DNA from: Terrisporobacter glycolicus ATCC 14880 = DSM 1288
GTDB lineage: Bacteria > Bacillota > Clostridia > Peptostreptococcales > Peptostreptococcaceae
Reading direction: 5' to 3'
NCBI RefSeq assembly: GCF_036812735.1
Contig: NZ_CP117523.1
Location: forward strand, 3,720,001-3,784,000
Length of the DNA: 64,000 bases
Shown in pieces: positions 34,647 through 44,554 of this stretch. The first letter of the stretch is position 1. Every line of letters begins with the position of its first letter. Below the pieces are notes generated by a model. The model searched no databases. It worked only from the letters and a program-made list of their open reading frames with translations, and was not told the origin of the DNA. A program made the position numbers and the translations under genes.

Positions 34647-36098
34647 ATGACAAATGTATTAAAAGATTTAAATCCAACATTAGTTTTTAAATACTTTGAG
34701 GAAATATCTCAAGTACCTAGAGGTTCTGGAGATGAAGAAAGAATAAGTGAATTCTTAGTAAACTTCGCAAAAGAACTAAATTTAGAGGTAATTCAAGATG
34801 AGCATCTTAATGTAATTATTAGAAAGCCAGCTACTGCAGGATATGAAAATTGTCCAGGAGTGATATTACAAGGACATATGGACATGGTTTGTGAAAAAAA
34901 TAAAGATGTTGACCATGATTTTGAAAAAGATCCAATAGATCTTAGAATAGTAGATGATATGATTTATGCAAACGGTACTACACTTGGAGCAGATAATGGT
35001 ATAGCTGTTGCTATGAGTATGGCTGTTCTTGCATCTAATGATTTAGCTCACCCAGCTTTAGAAGTATTAGTTACTTCAAATGAGGAAGCTGGTATGACTG
35101 GAGCTAACGGACTAGATGGTAGTTTATTAAAAGGTAAATATATAATAAACTTAGATTCAGAAGAAGAAGGATTTTTATTAGTAAGTTGTGCTGGTGGAAA
35201 CAGATCTTATGTTACATTACCACTTACATATAAAAACATAGAAGATAATAAGCAAGCATTTATGATCGAAGTAAAAGGTTTACTTGGTGGACATTCTGGT
35301 ATGGATATAGTTAAACAAAGAGCTAACTCAAATGTAACTATGGGTAGAATATTAAATCTACTTGATGTTGATTTTGATTTAGTTGAAGTTAACGGTGGTT
35401 CTAAAAATAACGCTATCCCTCGTGAATGCGAAGCTATAGTTGCTGTAAACAAAGATCAAGCTGAAACTCTAAAAGCTAATGTTGCTAAAATAGAAGAAAT
35501 ATTAAAAAATGAATTTAAAACTACAGATCCAGGTTTAGAGGTTGTAGTAAAAGAAGCTACTGCTGACAAAGCTATAACTGATGAATGTAAAGCAAAAGCT
35601 ATGTTATTACTTAACTTTATTCCAAATGGAATACAAACAGTTAGTAAAGATATAGAGGGATTAGTAGAAAGTTCTTCAAACTTAGGTATTGTAAAAACTG
35701 AAAATGATGTTATGTCATTTGAAAGTGCTGTAAGAAGTTCAGTTGCAACATTAAGAGAAAACTTAAATAACAAAACTAAAATGCTTTGTGATACTGTAAA
35801 TGCTAATTTTGAAAATACTGATGGATATCCTGCTTGGGAATATGCAAAAGATTCTAAATTAGAAGGATTATGTGTAGACGTTTACGAAAAATTAGTTGGT
35901 AAAAAACCTGTTATAACTGCTATACATGCAGGTCTTGAGTGTGGTTTATTACTTGACAAAATGCCTGGTTGTGAAGCAATCTCTATGGGACCAGATATGT
36001 TTGAAGTTCATACTCCAAACGAGCATTTAAGTATACCTTCTGTTAAAAATGTTTACGAATTCTTACTTGCAGTATTAAAATCAATGAATCAATACTAA
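34647..36098 (+). CDS. pepD: Aminoacyl-histidine dipeptidase (PepD/Xaa-His dipeptidase, M20 family)
   Basis: A 483-residue cytosolic metallopeptidase of the M20C group. Zinc-ligand motifs are visible: VILQGHMDMVCEK (first His with the catalytic Asp), TTLGADNGIAVAM (bridging Asp), and TSNEEAGMTGANGL (catalytic Glu-Glu). The C-terminal HAGLECGLLLDKMPG gives another ligand. It cleaves short peptides such as Xaa-His for amino-acid supply, useful for a Stickland fermenter. It is monocistronic on the plus strand, with AGAAAGGA before the ATG and a terminator shared with the converging U32 gene. Confidence 0.95.
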   Translation: MTNVLKDLNPTLVFKYFEEISQVPRGSGDEERISEFLVNFAKELNLEVIQDEHLNVIIRKPATAGYENCPGVILQGHMDMVCEKNKDVDHDFEKDPIDLRIVDDMIYANGTTLGADNGIAVAMSMAVLASNDLAHPALEVLVTSNEEAGMTGANGLDGSLLKGKYIINLDSEEEGFLLVSCAGGNRSYVTLPLTYKNIEDNKQAFMIEVKGLLGGHSGMDIVKQRANSNVTMGRILNLLDVDFDLVEVNGGSKNNAIPRECEAIVAVNKDQAETLKANVAKIEEILKNEFKTTDPGLEVVVKEATADKAITDECKAKAMLLLNFIPNGIQTVSKDIEGLVESSSNLGIVKTENDVMSFESAVRSSVATLRENLNNKTKMLCDTVNANFENTDGYPAWEYAKDSKLEGLCVDVYEKLVGKKPVITAIHAGLECGLLLDKMPGCEAISMGPDMFEVHTPNEHLSIPSVKNVYEFLLAVLKSMNQY

Positions 36099-36120
36099 AA
36101 TTTTCTTTATTGAAATAGAA

Positions 36121-36155
36121 AAAGTACTAAAGGGTTAATAATCCTTTAGTACTTT
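36121..36155. terminator. Bidirectional terminator between pepD and the U32 peptidase gene
   Basis: AAAGTACTAAAGG pairs with CCTTTAGTACTTT around a 9-nt loop. It is flanked by A-runs on one side and T-runs on the other, so it works in both directions for the two converging genes. Confidence 0.85.
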
Positions 36156-36167
36156 TTAGTTTATAAA

Positions 36168-38579
36168 TTATTCTACTCCTTTGTAGAAATGTGCTGTTGT
36201 TATTCCTTCTTCGTCTAATTTTTTATATAATCTATTAGATTTATCTCCTAATCTAAAATTGTTATTAATAACCTCAATATAAGCCTCTAATACTTCTCTT
36301 ATTTCACTTCTACTTTCTCCCGTAAAATCTAGCCTAAATATATTTACACCAATGTTGTTTAATTCTTCTAAATTGTCTAGGACACAAGTTGGTTTAGAAT
36401 TATATATTGTAGTTCTGCAGAATATGTCTTGTGATAATCTATACTCTTCGCCTTTAAAATCTTTAAGTGCATATCTACTTTCACTGCATTCTTTACACCT
36501 TTTTTCTTTTTTGCAATTTCTGACTACAACTCCCATAGGACAATACTCACTTATCATCATTGGCGCAAATCCATAAACCACACTTTCAACATCTAAATCA
36601 GTATAAGTCAATGTTTCTTCAATCTCATTCATATTTAGTTCTTGCGAGATACAAACAGCTGTAGCTCCCTCTTCTTTGAAATGATTTATTGTTTCACTAT
36701 TAAAGGAATTTAAATAATAATCTATACAGAAATTTTTATTTTTAAAGAAACCTATTGAACCTAGAGTTCCTATTTGAATACTTTCTTCATTTAAACCTTT
36801 AATTTTATTTAATCTATTATATTCTTTATTTCTAATAATTCTAGGTGCTGAGTAAATTACTTTTTTGTTGTTTTCTTTTCCTATTGTTATAGCATCTTCA
36901 AAAGTTGATACATCTTCATAATAAATAGCATCTATTTCAAAATTTATAACTTCTCTTAATTGTTCTAAGTTTTTAACTTTTACTCTTAATCTTTTATCTT
37001 TTACTCTAATAGATCTTTGTGGATTGTAACTTACTTTTTCATTTTTGCATTTTCTATCTTTTATCTCTATTCTTTCTTCACTTAACTTATCAATACACGC
37101 TCTTCTAATTTGATTAATTACACTAATTGGTAAGCTTATGCCTTCATCTAAATCTATTTTTAAATTTCTTAACTCATAAGGAGTATTACCTAGTTTTCTT
37201 AATTGAGTTTCTATTTTTTCTTCACTCATTGGTACTTTTAAAGCTTTTTCTATAACAAAATCACCAATAATTTCAACTTTATTACCTTTTAAATCTTTAA
37301 ATTTAATTATAGGATTTTGTCCTAATTTTAAACTTATCTCTCCATCAATATAACTTTTTACAAGCTCTTTATCTTGTTTAAAAGTGCTTTGAACTCTATC
37401 CATTAATTGAGTATCAGAAGTTTTAAATATCATTTGGTTTCTTCTAGCTTCTCCTATAAAGTCTATCTCTATAGTTTCACCCTTGTAGCCAATATCAGTA
37501 ATTTCCTTACCTTTTATGATCCTTCCAATAACTCCTCCACCTAAATTAATTCCATCACCTTTTTTTAGGTTCTCTTCTAAAGTTATTTTTAATCTCTTTG
37601 CTTTTTTGTTATAATCCACTACTTTTCCTATATACAAACCTTGGTTATTAGGTACCTGCGAATTCATAACATCTTTTCCCACATCTCCAAGTAAAAGACC
37701 TTTTGTGAACTTTCTATTAAATATAGTGTATAAGTCAGCCATTATATCATGAGATACATTTACTCTTTTACTTCTTAAATAATCGTCAACTGCATCTCTG
37801 TAACTTCCTATGACAGTTGCCACATACTCTGGCTTTTTCATTCTTCCTTCAATCTTAAGAGAATGTACTCCTGCATCAATAATTTGATTTACTTCTTCTA
37901 TAGCATTTAAATCTCTTGTACTAAGTAAATAGTCGCCTTCTGAGGATACTTCTTCTCCTGTATTAATATCAATCATTGTATATCTTTGTCTACAAGGCTG
38001 AGCACATCTTCCTCTGTTGCCTGACCTATTTCCTATCATACTACTCATTAAACACTGACCAGAATAACAAACGCATAAAGCTCCATGAACAAATACTTCT
38101 ATATCAACATTAGTATTGTCACAAATATGCTTGATTTCTTCCACATTTAATTCTCTTGCAAGTACTACTCTGTCAAAACCTACACCCTCTAAGTATTTTA
38201 CATCTTCTAATGAGTGAGCAACCATCTGTGTACTAGCATGAAGTTCAAAATCTGGAAGAATCTTTTTAATTGTCATTGCTGCGCCTATATCTTGTAATAT
38301 TAATGCATCTATATTTATGTCATATAAAAATTTTACATATTCAATAAAACCTTCAAGCTCATTTTGTTTTATAAGGGTATTTGTTGTAACAAACACTCTT
38401 ACATCCCTAATATGTGCATATTTTACAGCTTCTTTTAACTCTTCTCTGTCAAAGTTATTTGCAGATGCTCTGGCACTAAAATCTTTACCTCCAAGATAAA
38501 CTGCATTAGCTCCATTTTGTACAGCTGCCTTTAGCGATTCAAATGAGCCAACAGGAGCTAATAATTCAACATCTTTCAT
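36168..38579 (-). CDS. U32 family peptidase with DUF3656-type C-terminus
   Basis: An 803-residue cytosolic protein. The N-terminal ~300 residues form the U32 TIM-barrel (VELLAPVGSFESLKAAVQNGANAVYLGG) with the hallmark cysteine motif GNRSGNRGRCAQPCRQRY around residues 185-200. Further cysteines around residues 690-720 (CPMGVVVRNCKKEKRCKECSESRY) complete the metal/Fe-S set seen in RlhA- and TrhP-like members. The long form with the DUF3656 middle domain is common in clostridia. Family members RlhA and TrhP act in prephenate-dependent C5-hydroxylation of 23S rRNA C2501 and tRNA U34, so an RNA-modifying role is more likely than true peptidase activity. Confidence 0.9.
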   Translation of the reverse strand: MKDVELLAPVGSFESLKAAVQNGANAVYLGGKDFSARASANNFDREELKEAVKYAHIRDVRVFVTTNTLIKQNELEGFIEYVKFLYDINIDALILQDIGAAMTIKKILPDFELHASTQMVAHSLEDVKYLEGVGFDRVVLARELNVEEIKHICDNTNVDIEVFVHGALCVCYSGQCLMSSMIGNRSGNRGRCAQPCRQRYTMIDINTGEEVSSEGDYLLSTRDLNAIEEVNQIIDAGVHSLKIEGRMKKPEYVATVIGSYRDAVDDYLRSKRVNVSHDIMADLYTIFNRKFTKGLLLGDVGKDVMNSQVPNNQGLYIGKVVDYNKKAKRLKITLEENLKKGDGINLGGGVIGRIIKGKEITDIGYKGETIEIDFIGEARRNQMIFKTSDTQLMDRVQSTFKQDKELVKSYIDGEISLKLGQNPIIKFKDLKGNKVEIIGDFVIEKALKVPMSEEKIETQLRKLGNTPYELRNLKIDLDEGISLPISVINQIRRACIDKLSEERIEIKDRKCKNEKVSYNPQRSIRVKDKRLRVKVKNLEQLREVINFEIDAIYYEDVSTFEDAITIGKENNKKVIYSAPRIIRNKEYNRLNKIKGLNEESIQIGTLGSIGFFKNKNFCIDYYLNSFNSETINHFKEEGATAVCISQELNMNEIEETLTYTDLDVESVVYGFAPMMISEYCPMGVVVRNCKKEKRCKECSESRYALKDFKGEEYRLSQDIFCRTTIYNSKPTCVLDNLEELNNIGVNIFRLDFTGESRSEIREVLEAYIEVINNNFRLGDKSNRLYKKLDEEGITTAHFYKGVE

Positions 38580-38600
38580 ATTATACCTCCGCTCTTATAT

Positions 38601-38642
38601 CAAAAGGGTGTTTCAAAAGTTAATAATCCTTTGAAACACCCC
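38601..38642 (-). terminator. Rho-independent terminator after zapA
   Basis: Minus-strand GGGTGTTTCAAAG, loop, CTTTTGAAACACCC, then TTTTG. It separates the pheS-pheT-zapA unit from the U32 gene. Confidence 0.8.
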
Positions 38643-38653
38643 CTTTATTTTCT

Positions 38654-39250
38654 TTATAGAGCACCTTCTCTATTTTTCAACTGATTTTCTAGCTCTGCAT
38701 ATTTTAACTGATAATCATAAGTTTTATTTTGCCACTGAGATGCTATACTTTCTGCCGCTTCGGCTCTTTGTTTAGATTCCTCATTTTCTTCTTTTAAACT
38801 TTTAATTTCAGCCTTATATTTTTCTAATTCTAACTTCATTTCTTCAGTAGTTTTGCTTAGATTTTCTATTTTTTTATTTTTTTCTTTTATTTGTTCATCG
38901 AGCTCCTCTATTCGATAATCTTTTTCCATTATCTCTAGCTCTTTTTGGTCTAATTCGCCGGTAATTTTGTTAACTTCACTTTGAACTTCTTCATTTGGTT
39001 TACTCATACCTTCTTTTAATGATTCTAACTCATTGTGCAGTTCTTCATTTTCATGACAACAATCAAATAACTCATCAGCAATATTTAAACATGCAACTAT
39101 AGTTGTAGTAAGGGAACTTAGTTTAGGGTTACCCTCTCTAACTTTATTCATTTCTCCGTCTACATACCTTGCCACATTCTTCATCTGTTCTGGATTTTTA
39201 CCAACAATGTTGTATTCAGAACCTAAAATCCTCACAACTACCTTATTCAT
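38654..39250 (-). CDS. zapA: Cell division protein ZapA (long form with coiled coil)
   Basis: A 198-residue protein. The first ~90 residues are the ZapA fold (KVVVRILGSEYNIVGKNPEQMKNVARYVDGEMN... TTIVACLNIADELFD). The remainder is a highly charged coiled coil (residues ~70-195). ZapA binds and bundles FtsZ at the division ring. Typical ZapA is about 85-110 residues, so this is the extended version common in clostridia. It is located 27 nt after pheT, as in other Firmicutes. It has a GGGGGGATT ribosome binding site. Confidence 0.9.
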   Translation of the reverse strand: MNKVVVRILGSEYNIVGKNPEQMKNVARYVDGEMNKVREGNPKLSSLTTTIVACLNIADELFDCCHENEELHNELESLKEGMSKPNEEVQSEVNKITGELDQKELEIMEKDYRIEELDEQIKEKNKKIENLSKTTEEMKLELEKYKAEIKSLKEENEESKQRAEAAESIASQWQNKTYDYQLKYAELENQLKNREGAL

Positions 39251-39277
39251 CTCACTAATCCCCCTATCAAAGATGAG

Positions 39278-41671
39278 TTAGTTTGATCTTAATTTCGCAT
39301 CTAGCTTTTCTTCTAACTCTCTTATTATATTCTGGTGTACTTTGTTTACATCCTCATCTGTTAGAGTTTTATCTTTACTTCTATATATGATAGAGTATGC
39401 TATTGATTTATATCCGTCAGCTATTTGTGAACCTTTATATACATCGAATAATTTATAACTTTCTAATAAATCTTCTCCATTGGCTTTTATTATATCTTCT
39501 ATTTGTTTTACTATAACATCATCTTTAACTAAAAGAGCTATATCTCTAGAAGTTGATGGATATTTTGGCAATGGATTGTATATTATAGTTCTATCTGAGT
39601 TTTCAAATATTAAATCTAAATCTAATTCAGCAAGATAAACTCTTTGTCCTAAGTTATAGTTATCTATAACTTCTGGATGAACTTCTCCGAAAGTACCTAT
39701 ATATATATTATTATACATTATTGTAGCACATCTTCCTGGATGGAATGTAGTATTATTAGTTTCTGGTATTATCTCATAGTTTTCAAATCCTACTGCATCT
39801 AGTATTGTTTCTAATGCACCTTTTAATACAAAGAAGTTTACATCTTTACCGTACATACCTACACATAAGTGATTAGTTTCTATTGGTAATCCTTCTTGTG
39901 GAGTAAATGTATGACCACATTCAAAGGCTAATCCACTTTCAACTTTACGAGATATATTTGTATATAATACATTTAACATACTTGGCATCATTGTAGTTCT
40001 CATAACTGATGTATCTTCTCCAAGTGGGTTGATTAATTTAATATAATCTCTTTTTTTATCATCTTCAGGTAATTTTATTTTATCTAATGATTTTGGACTT
40101 ACAAATGAATAAGTTAATATTTCATATAATCCTATGCTTGTAGCTGTATTTTTTACTTTATCCATGAATTTTTGTTGAGGTGTTTTAACACCAGCTGTTG
40201 CATTACCTTCTAATTGTTCTGAAGGTATATTTTCAAATCCATATATTCTAGCTATTTCTTCATATATATCAGCTTCTTGTTCTATATCTAACCTAAATGT
40301 TGGAACTTCTATAACTACTTCATCATCAGATTTTAAATCACATTTGAATTCTAAATCTTCTAATATTTTTACAAATCCATCTAATGATAAATCTATTCCT
40401 ATATTTTTTATTATTCTTGATGGATTTACAGTTAAAGTTTGTGCTTCTTGTTTAATTTGATAATCTTCAACTGTACCTCTTAAAACTCTACCCGCACCAA
40501 GTATTTCTACTAATTGACAAGCTCTTTCCACACCTGTTATTGAAAGTTGTGTACAAACACCTTTTTCATATCTTCCAGATGCTTCAGTTCTAAGACCTAG
40601 TTTTTTAGAAGTTAATCTTATGCTATCAGCATTGAATGCTGCACCTTCAAATAATACTGCTGTAGTATTATCAGTTATACCTGAGTTTAATCCACCCATT
40701 ATTCCTGCTATAGCAACTGGCTTTTCACCATCAGTTATAACAAGCATATCTTTGTCTAAAGTTCTTTCAACTTCATCTAATGTAGTAAATTTTTCGCCTT
40801 CTACTGCATTTCTTACAACTATTTTTCCAGTTGGAAGCTCATTTAAATCAAATGCATGTAATGGTTGTCCTTGCTCTAACATTACAAAATTTGTTATATC
40901 AACTATATTGTTTATTGGTCTGACACCAGCTTCTATAAGTCTTCTTTGCATCCAGTATGGAGATGGCTCTATTTTAACATCTTTAACTATTCTTGCTCCA
41001 TATCTAGGACAAAGCTTAGGACTTTCAACTTTTACTTCAAAGTCTATGTCTTCATCACAAGCTTTTACTTCTATTTTAGGATATTTTATTTTTTCTCCTA
41101 TAGTAACCGCTGCTTCTCTAGCTATACCTATAATAGATCTACAGTCAGGTCTATTTGCTGTTAATTCGAAATCTATTATTGCATCGTTTAATCCTAAGAA
41201 TTCTTTTATATCTTGACCTATTACTAGATTTTCCATGTCATTTAAAATATATATTCCATTTTTACTTCTTTCGTTAACAAGGTTCTCATCTATTCCTAAT
41301 TCTTCAGCTCCACATAACATTCCGTGAGATGCTTCTCCTCTTAATTTACCTTTTTTTATTTTTATTCCTCCAGGTAATGTAGAGTTAACTTTAGCGACTG
41401 GTACAAAGTCTCCTTCTAAAACATTTTTGGCCCCTGTACATATTTGTACAAGCTCTTCTTCTCCCACATTGACTTGACAAACTACAAGTTTATCAGCATT
41501 TGGATGTTGTGTTATTTCTTTTATTTGACCTACTACAACATTACTTATTTCTTCGCCTAAAAATTCTACTGTCTCAACCTTTGTTCCAGTCATAGTCATT
41601 TTATCAGCAAACTCAACTGTATCCATATCTATATTAACATAATCTCTTATCCATTTTACAGGTACTAACAT
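39278..41671 (-). CDS. pheT: Phenylalanine-tRNA ligase beta subunit
   Basis: A 797-residue subunit with the bacterial domain order: MLVPVKWIRDYVNIDMD start, EMAP/tRNA-binding domain (residues ~40-150), B3/B4 editing domain with HAFDLNELPTGKIVVRNAVEGEKFTTLD, B5 domain, a catalytic-like core, and the C-terminal ferredoxin-fold anticodon-binding domain (YPSTSRDIALLVKDDVIV). It assembles with PheS as an alpha2-beta2 enzyme. It is encoded 18 nt downstream of pheS and controlled by the same T-box leader. Confidence 0.97.
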   Translation of the reverse strand: MLVPVKWIRDYVNIDMDTVEFADKMTMTGTKVETVEFLGEEISNVVVGQIKEITQHPNADKLVVCQVNVGEEELVQICTGAKNVLEGDFVPVAKVNSTLPGGIKIKKGKLRGEASHGMLCGAEELGIDENLVNERSKNGIYILNDMENLVIGQDIKEFLGLNDAIIDFELTANRPDCRSIIGIAREAAVTIGEKIKYPKIEVKACDEDIDFEVKVESPKLCPRYGARIVKDVKIEPSPYWMQRRLIEAGVRPINNIVDITNFVMLEQGQPLHAFDLNELPTGKIVVRNAVEGEKFTTLDEVERTLDKDMLVITDGEKPVAIAGIMGGLNSGITDNTTAVLFEGAAFNADSIRLTSKKLGLRTEASGRYEKGVCTQLSITGVERACQLVEILGAGRVLRGTVEDYQIKQEAQTLTVNPSRIIKNIGIDLSLDGFVKILEDLEFKCDLKSDDEVVIEVPTFRLDIEQEADIYEEIARIYGFENIPSEQLEGNATAGVKTPQQKFMDKVKNTATSIGLYEILTYSFVSPKSLDKIKLPEDDKKRDYIKLINPLGEDTSVMRTTMMPSMLNVLYTNISRKVESGLAFECGHTFTPQEGLPIETNHLCVGMYGKDVNFFVLKGALETILDAVGFENYEIIPETNNTTFHPGRCATIMYNNIYIGTFGEVHPEVIDNYNLGQRVYLAELDLDLIFENSDRTIIYNPLPKYPSTSRDIALLVKDDVIVKQIEDIIKANGEDLLESYKLFDVYKGSQIADGYKSIAYSIIYRSKDKTLTDEDVNKVHQNIIRELEEKLDAKLRSN

Positions 41672-41689
41672 TTTATTTTCCTCCTTTTA

Positions 41690-42709
41690 TTAGAATTGAT
41701 CTAAAAATCTCATATCATTTTCAACTAGTAATCTTATATCATCAATTTCGTATTTAAGCATTGCAAGTCTTTCAACTCCCATACCGAAAGCAAATCCACT
41801 ATAAATTTCTGGATCTATTTCACAGTTTCTAAGTACATTTGGATGAACCATACCTGCTCCTAGTATTTCTATCCAACCTTCACCTTTACACATTTGGCAT
41901 CCCTTGCCACCACATTTAAAGCAAGTAACATCTATTTCTGCACTTGGTTCTGTGAATGGGAAGTTATGTGGTCTGAATTTTGTTCTTGTGTTATCTCCAA
42001 ATAACTTTTTAACAAATAATTCCAAAGTTCCTTTAAATTGAGCCATCGTTATATCTTTACCAACTACTAATCCCTCTATTTGGTGGAACATTGGTGAATG
42101 TGTTGCATCTAATGAGTCATTTCTGAAACATCTACCTGGAGATATTATTTTTATTGGTAACTCTTCATTTCTCATTGTTCTAACTTGAACTGGAGACGTT
42201 TGAGTTCTAAGTAGTAATTCATCATTGAAGTAGAATGTATCTGTCATATCTCTTGACGGATGGTTCTTAGGTGCATTTAATGCATCGAAGTTATTTCCTA
42301 CAGTTTCAACCTCTGGACCTTCTGCCACAGAGAATCCTATTCCCATAAATATTTCAGTTACTTCATCTATTATTTGAGTTATTGGGTGTCTTTTACCAAC
42401 TTTTAAAATTTTTCCAGGCATAGTAACATCTATTACTTCCTCCGCTAATTTTTTGTTTAACTCAATTTTCTTAATTTCTTCTTTTATTAGGTTTATTTCA
42501 TTTTCTATAGCTTCTCTTACTTCATTGGCTATTTTACCTATTTCCGGTCTTTCTTCAGCTGATAATTTACCCATGCCTTTTAAAATTGCAGTAAGTTCAC
42601 CTTTTTTACCAGAGTACTTTACTCTAAGGCTATCTAACTCTTCCATTGAAGAAGCTGCCTTAATTTCACTTAAAGCTCTTTCTTTTAAGCTTATTAATTG
42701 TTCTTTCAC
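41690..42709 (-). CDS. pheS: Phenylalanine-tRNA ligase alpha subunit
   Basis: The 339-residue catalytic subunit, a class II synthetase. An N-terminal coiled coil is followed by motif 1 and 2 regions ([52 protein letters not shown]) and motif 3 ([16 protein letters not shown]). A zinc-type cysteine set C-x2-C-x4-C-x2-C is present in [16 protein letters not shown]. Translation starts at GTG (42,707-42,709) behind AAAGGGTGAAG. Expression is controlled by the T-box riboswitch immediately upstream. Confidence 0.97.
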   Translation of the reverse strand: MKEQLISLKERALSEIKAASSMEELDSLRVKYSGKKGELTAILKGMGKLSAEERPEIGKIANEVREAIENEINLIKEEIKKIELNKKLAEEVIDVTMPGKILKVGKRHPITQIIDEVTEIFMGIGFSVAEGPEVETVGNNFDALNAPKNHPSRDMTDTFYFNDELLLRTQTSPVQVRTMRNEELPIKIISPGRCFRNDSLDATHSPMFHQIEGLVVGKDITMAQFKGTLELFVKKLFGDNTRTKFRPHNFPFTEPSAEIDVTCFKCGGKGCQMCKGEGWIEILGAGMVHPNVLRNCEIDPEIYSGFAFGMGVERLAMLKYEIDDIRLLVENDMRFLDQF

Positions 42710-42744
42710 TTTTCTTCACCCTTTCATATAATTAATAATTCACA

Positions 42745-42985
42745 ATAAAAAAAGCCCTTCATCCCTATCTAGGGACGAAAGACTGTTATTCGCGGTACCA
42801 CCCTAGTAGTTTAATAATATAAAAATATTAATAAACCACTCAACAAAACTTAACGCGTTCAACGTTAAAGCCTACTGATTTCTGTTCAGCTTTAATGCTC
42901 CAGAGTGAACTTCTTATAAATACCTAGTAAATACTCACAGCAAATGTATTTTTCTCTTTCCTAAGTTAAATTATAATACTTTTCT
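42745..42985 (-). promoter_or_regulatory. T-box riboswitch, phenylalanine type (pheST leader)
   Basis: The minus strand carries the T-box antiterminator sequence GGGTGGTACCGCG (42,791-42,803), followed by a 12-bp terminator stem (GTCTTTCGTCCC/GGGATGAAGGGC, about 42,752-42,785) and a run of seven T. The specifier codon appears to be TTC at 42,907-42,909: it is followed by A, four bases and GGAGC, the same arrangement as at the thrS T-box in this window. Uncharged tRNA-Phe would stabilise the antiterminator and switch on pheS-pheT. Confidence 0.93.
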
Positions 42986-43053
42986 CTATCATAGCTTTTT
43001 TGTATATAGTTTTTGTACAATTATAACATACTTAATATTGCATTTTCAACATA

Positions 43054-43851
43054 TTAATCTAAACTTTTTTTAATTTCATACATTAATATAGCTGATGAAA
43101 TAGCTGCATTTAATGATTCTGCATTCCCATAAATAGGTATTTTAACTAATATATCTGATTGATTTACTAATTCATCATTAACTCCATTAGCCTCATTGCC
43201 TATTACTAAAGCTGTTCTCTCATAATATTTTGTCTCGTGATAGTAATTGTCAGTATTAAGGTAGCTAGAAACCATTTTAAAATCCTTTAATCTTAATTCT
43301 TGTAAACATTCTTCTTGAGTACAATGTATGATTTTCATGTCAAAAATGGAACCCATTGTTGATCTAATCACTTTTGGATTGTATATATCTACGCAACCTT
43401 TTAATGTAATTATTGCATCTACGCCTGCTGCATCTGCTGTCCTTATTATAGTTCCCATATTACCAGGATCTTGTATTCTATCTAGTATTAATACAAATTT
43501 ATCTTCATAATTAATATTATGTTCAATTTTTTTCTCTTTAAACCTAATTACACCTAAGATACCTTGTGTATTTTCTGTGTCTACCAACTCTTTAAATATT
43601 TTATTGCTAGTTTTAAATATTTTAATATTCTTTTCTTCTAATATATTTAAAAAGTTTTTATATTCTTCTCTTTCTTCAAAAGTTTCATTTATAAATACAT
43701 AATCTAAGTCTGCATTGCATTCTATGGCTAAAGTTAAAATTCTATATCCTTCTATTATATACTTTGATTCCTTTTGTCTATTTTTACTTTTTAATAATGA
43801 TTTCGTATACTTAACTTTTTCATTATCTTTACTACTTATGTTTATAGGCAT
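43054..43851 (-). CDS. SpoU/TrmH-family RNA 2'-O-methyltransferase (YsgA/RlmP-like)
   Basis: A 265-residue methyltransferase. A small N-terminal substrate-binding domain (SSKDNEKVKYTKSLLKSKNRQKESKYIIEGYRI) is followed by the SPOUT knot domain with the three SpoU motifs: DRIQDPGNMGTIIRTADAAGVDAI, TALVIGNEANGVNDELV and IPIYGNAESLNAAISSAILMYE. In Bacillus the gene beside pheS is ysgA, whose product methylates 23S rRNA. The same position here supports that orthology, though the exact target is not certain. It is upstream of the pheST T-box and downstream of ktrA (11 nt). Confidence 0.9.
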   Translation of the reverse strand: MPINISSKDNEKVKYTKSLLKSKNRQKESKYIIEGYRILTLAIECNADLDYVFINETFEEREEYKNFLNILEEKNIKIFKTSNKIFKELVDTENTQGILGVIRFKEKKIEHNINYEDKFVLILDRIQDPGNMGTIIRTADAAGVDAIITLKGCVDIYNPKVIRSTMGSIFDMKIIHCTQEECLQELRLKDFKMVSSYLNTDNYYHETKYYERTALVIGNEANGVNDELVNQSDILVKIPIYGNAESLNAAISSAILMYEIKKSLD

Positions 43852-43862
43852 TATATATTCTC

Positions 43863-44525
43863 CTATTTTGAATTTTTATCTTTGGCAACAATAGCACTTA
43901 TATTACTATTTTTTCCTATTACTACTAAAATGCTATTTTCTTGTAGTTGTTCTTGTGGTGAAGGTATAACATTTATGTTGTCTCCATCTTTAATAGCTAA
44001 AATTGTGATTTCATATTTGGCTCTCAAGTCAAGCTCTATTAATGTTTTACCTATCCATTTATTAGGTGTTACAATTTCCATTATAGAGTATTCTGGATCT
44101 AATTCTATATGGTCCAATATATTATCTGATACTAAGTTATGAGCAACTCTTATACCCATATCTCGTTCTGGGAATACAACTCTGTCTGCTCCTATTTTGT
44201 ATAAGACTTTTGCTTGCAATTCATCCTTAGCCTTACATACTACTTGCTCTACACCCATTTCTTTTGCTATAAGAGTAGCCATTATGGATGCTCTTATGTC
44301 TGATCCTATTGCTATTATAGCCACGTCAAAATTACCTAATCCTAATGACCTTAAAGCATATTCATCTGTAACGTCTACTGCTGCCACATGAGTAACCTTA
44401 TCTGATAAATTTTGAATTATTTCTTCACTTTTATCTATAGCCATAACTTGATGACCTAATAAATTCATAGTTGTGGCTAGAGATGAACCAAATCTTCCAC
44501 ACCCTATAACTATATATTGTTTCAT
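43863..44525 (-). CDS. ktrA: Potassium uptake regulatory subunit KtrA (RCK protein)
   Basis: A 220-residue cytosolic RCK protein. The N-terminal Rossmann domain (YIVIGCGRFGSSLATTMNLLGHQVMAIDK) binds NAD(H) or ATP/ADP, and the C-terminal RCK_C (TrkA-C) domain occupies residues ~135-215. KtrA forms an octameric ring gating the KtrB channel in response to nucleotide. It is encoded 29 nt downstream of ktrB with GAAAGGATG as ribosome binding site. Length is typical of KtrA/KtrC. Confidence 0.93.
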   Translation of the reverse strand: MKQYIVIGCGRFGSSLATTMNLLGHQVMAIDKSEEIIQNLSDKVTHVAAVDVTDEYALRSLGLGNFDVAIIAIGSDIRASIMATLIAKEMGVEQVVCKAKDELQAKVLYKIGADRVVFPERDMGIRVAHNLVSDNILDHIELDPEYSIMEIVTPNKWIGKTLIELDLRAKYEITILAIKDGDNINVIPSPQEQLQENSILVVIGKNSNISAIVAKDKNSK

Positions 44526-44554
44526 AAATTTTCATCCTTTCAAGCTTATAATTA

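Noticed and set aside
40620-41216. 198-aa plus-strand reading frame inside pheT
   Set aside because: Antisense shadow of a well-conserved gene; no ribosome binding site and Ser/Ile-rich composition typical of opposite-strand frames.
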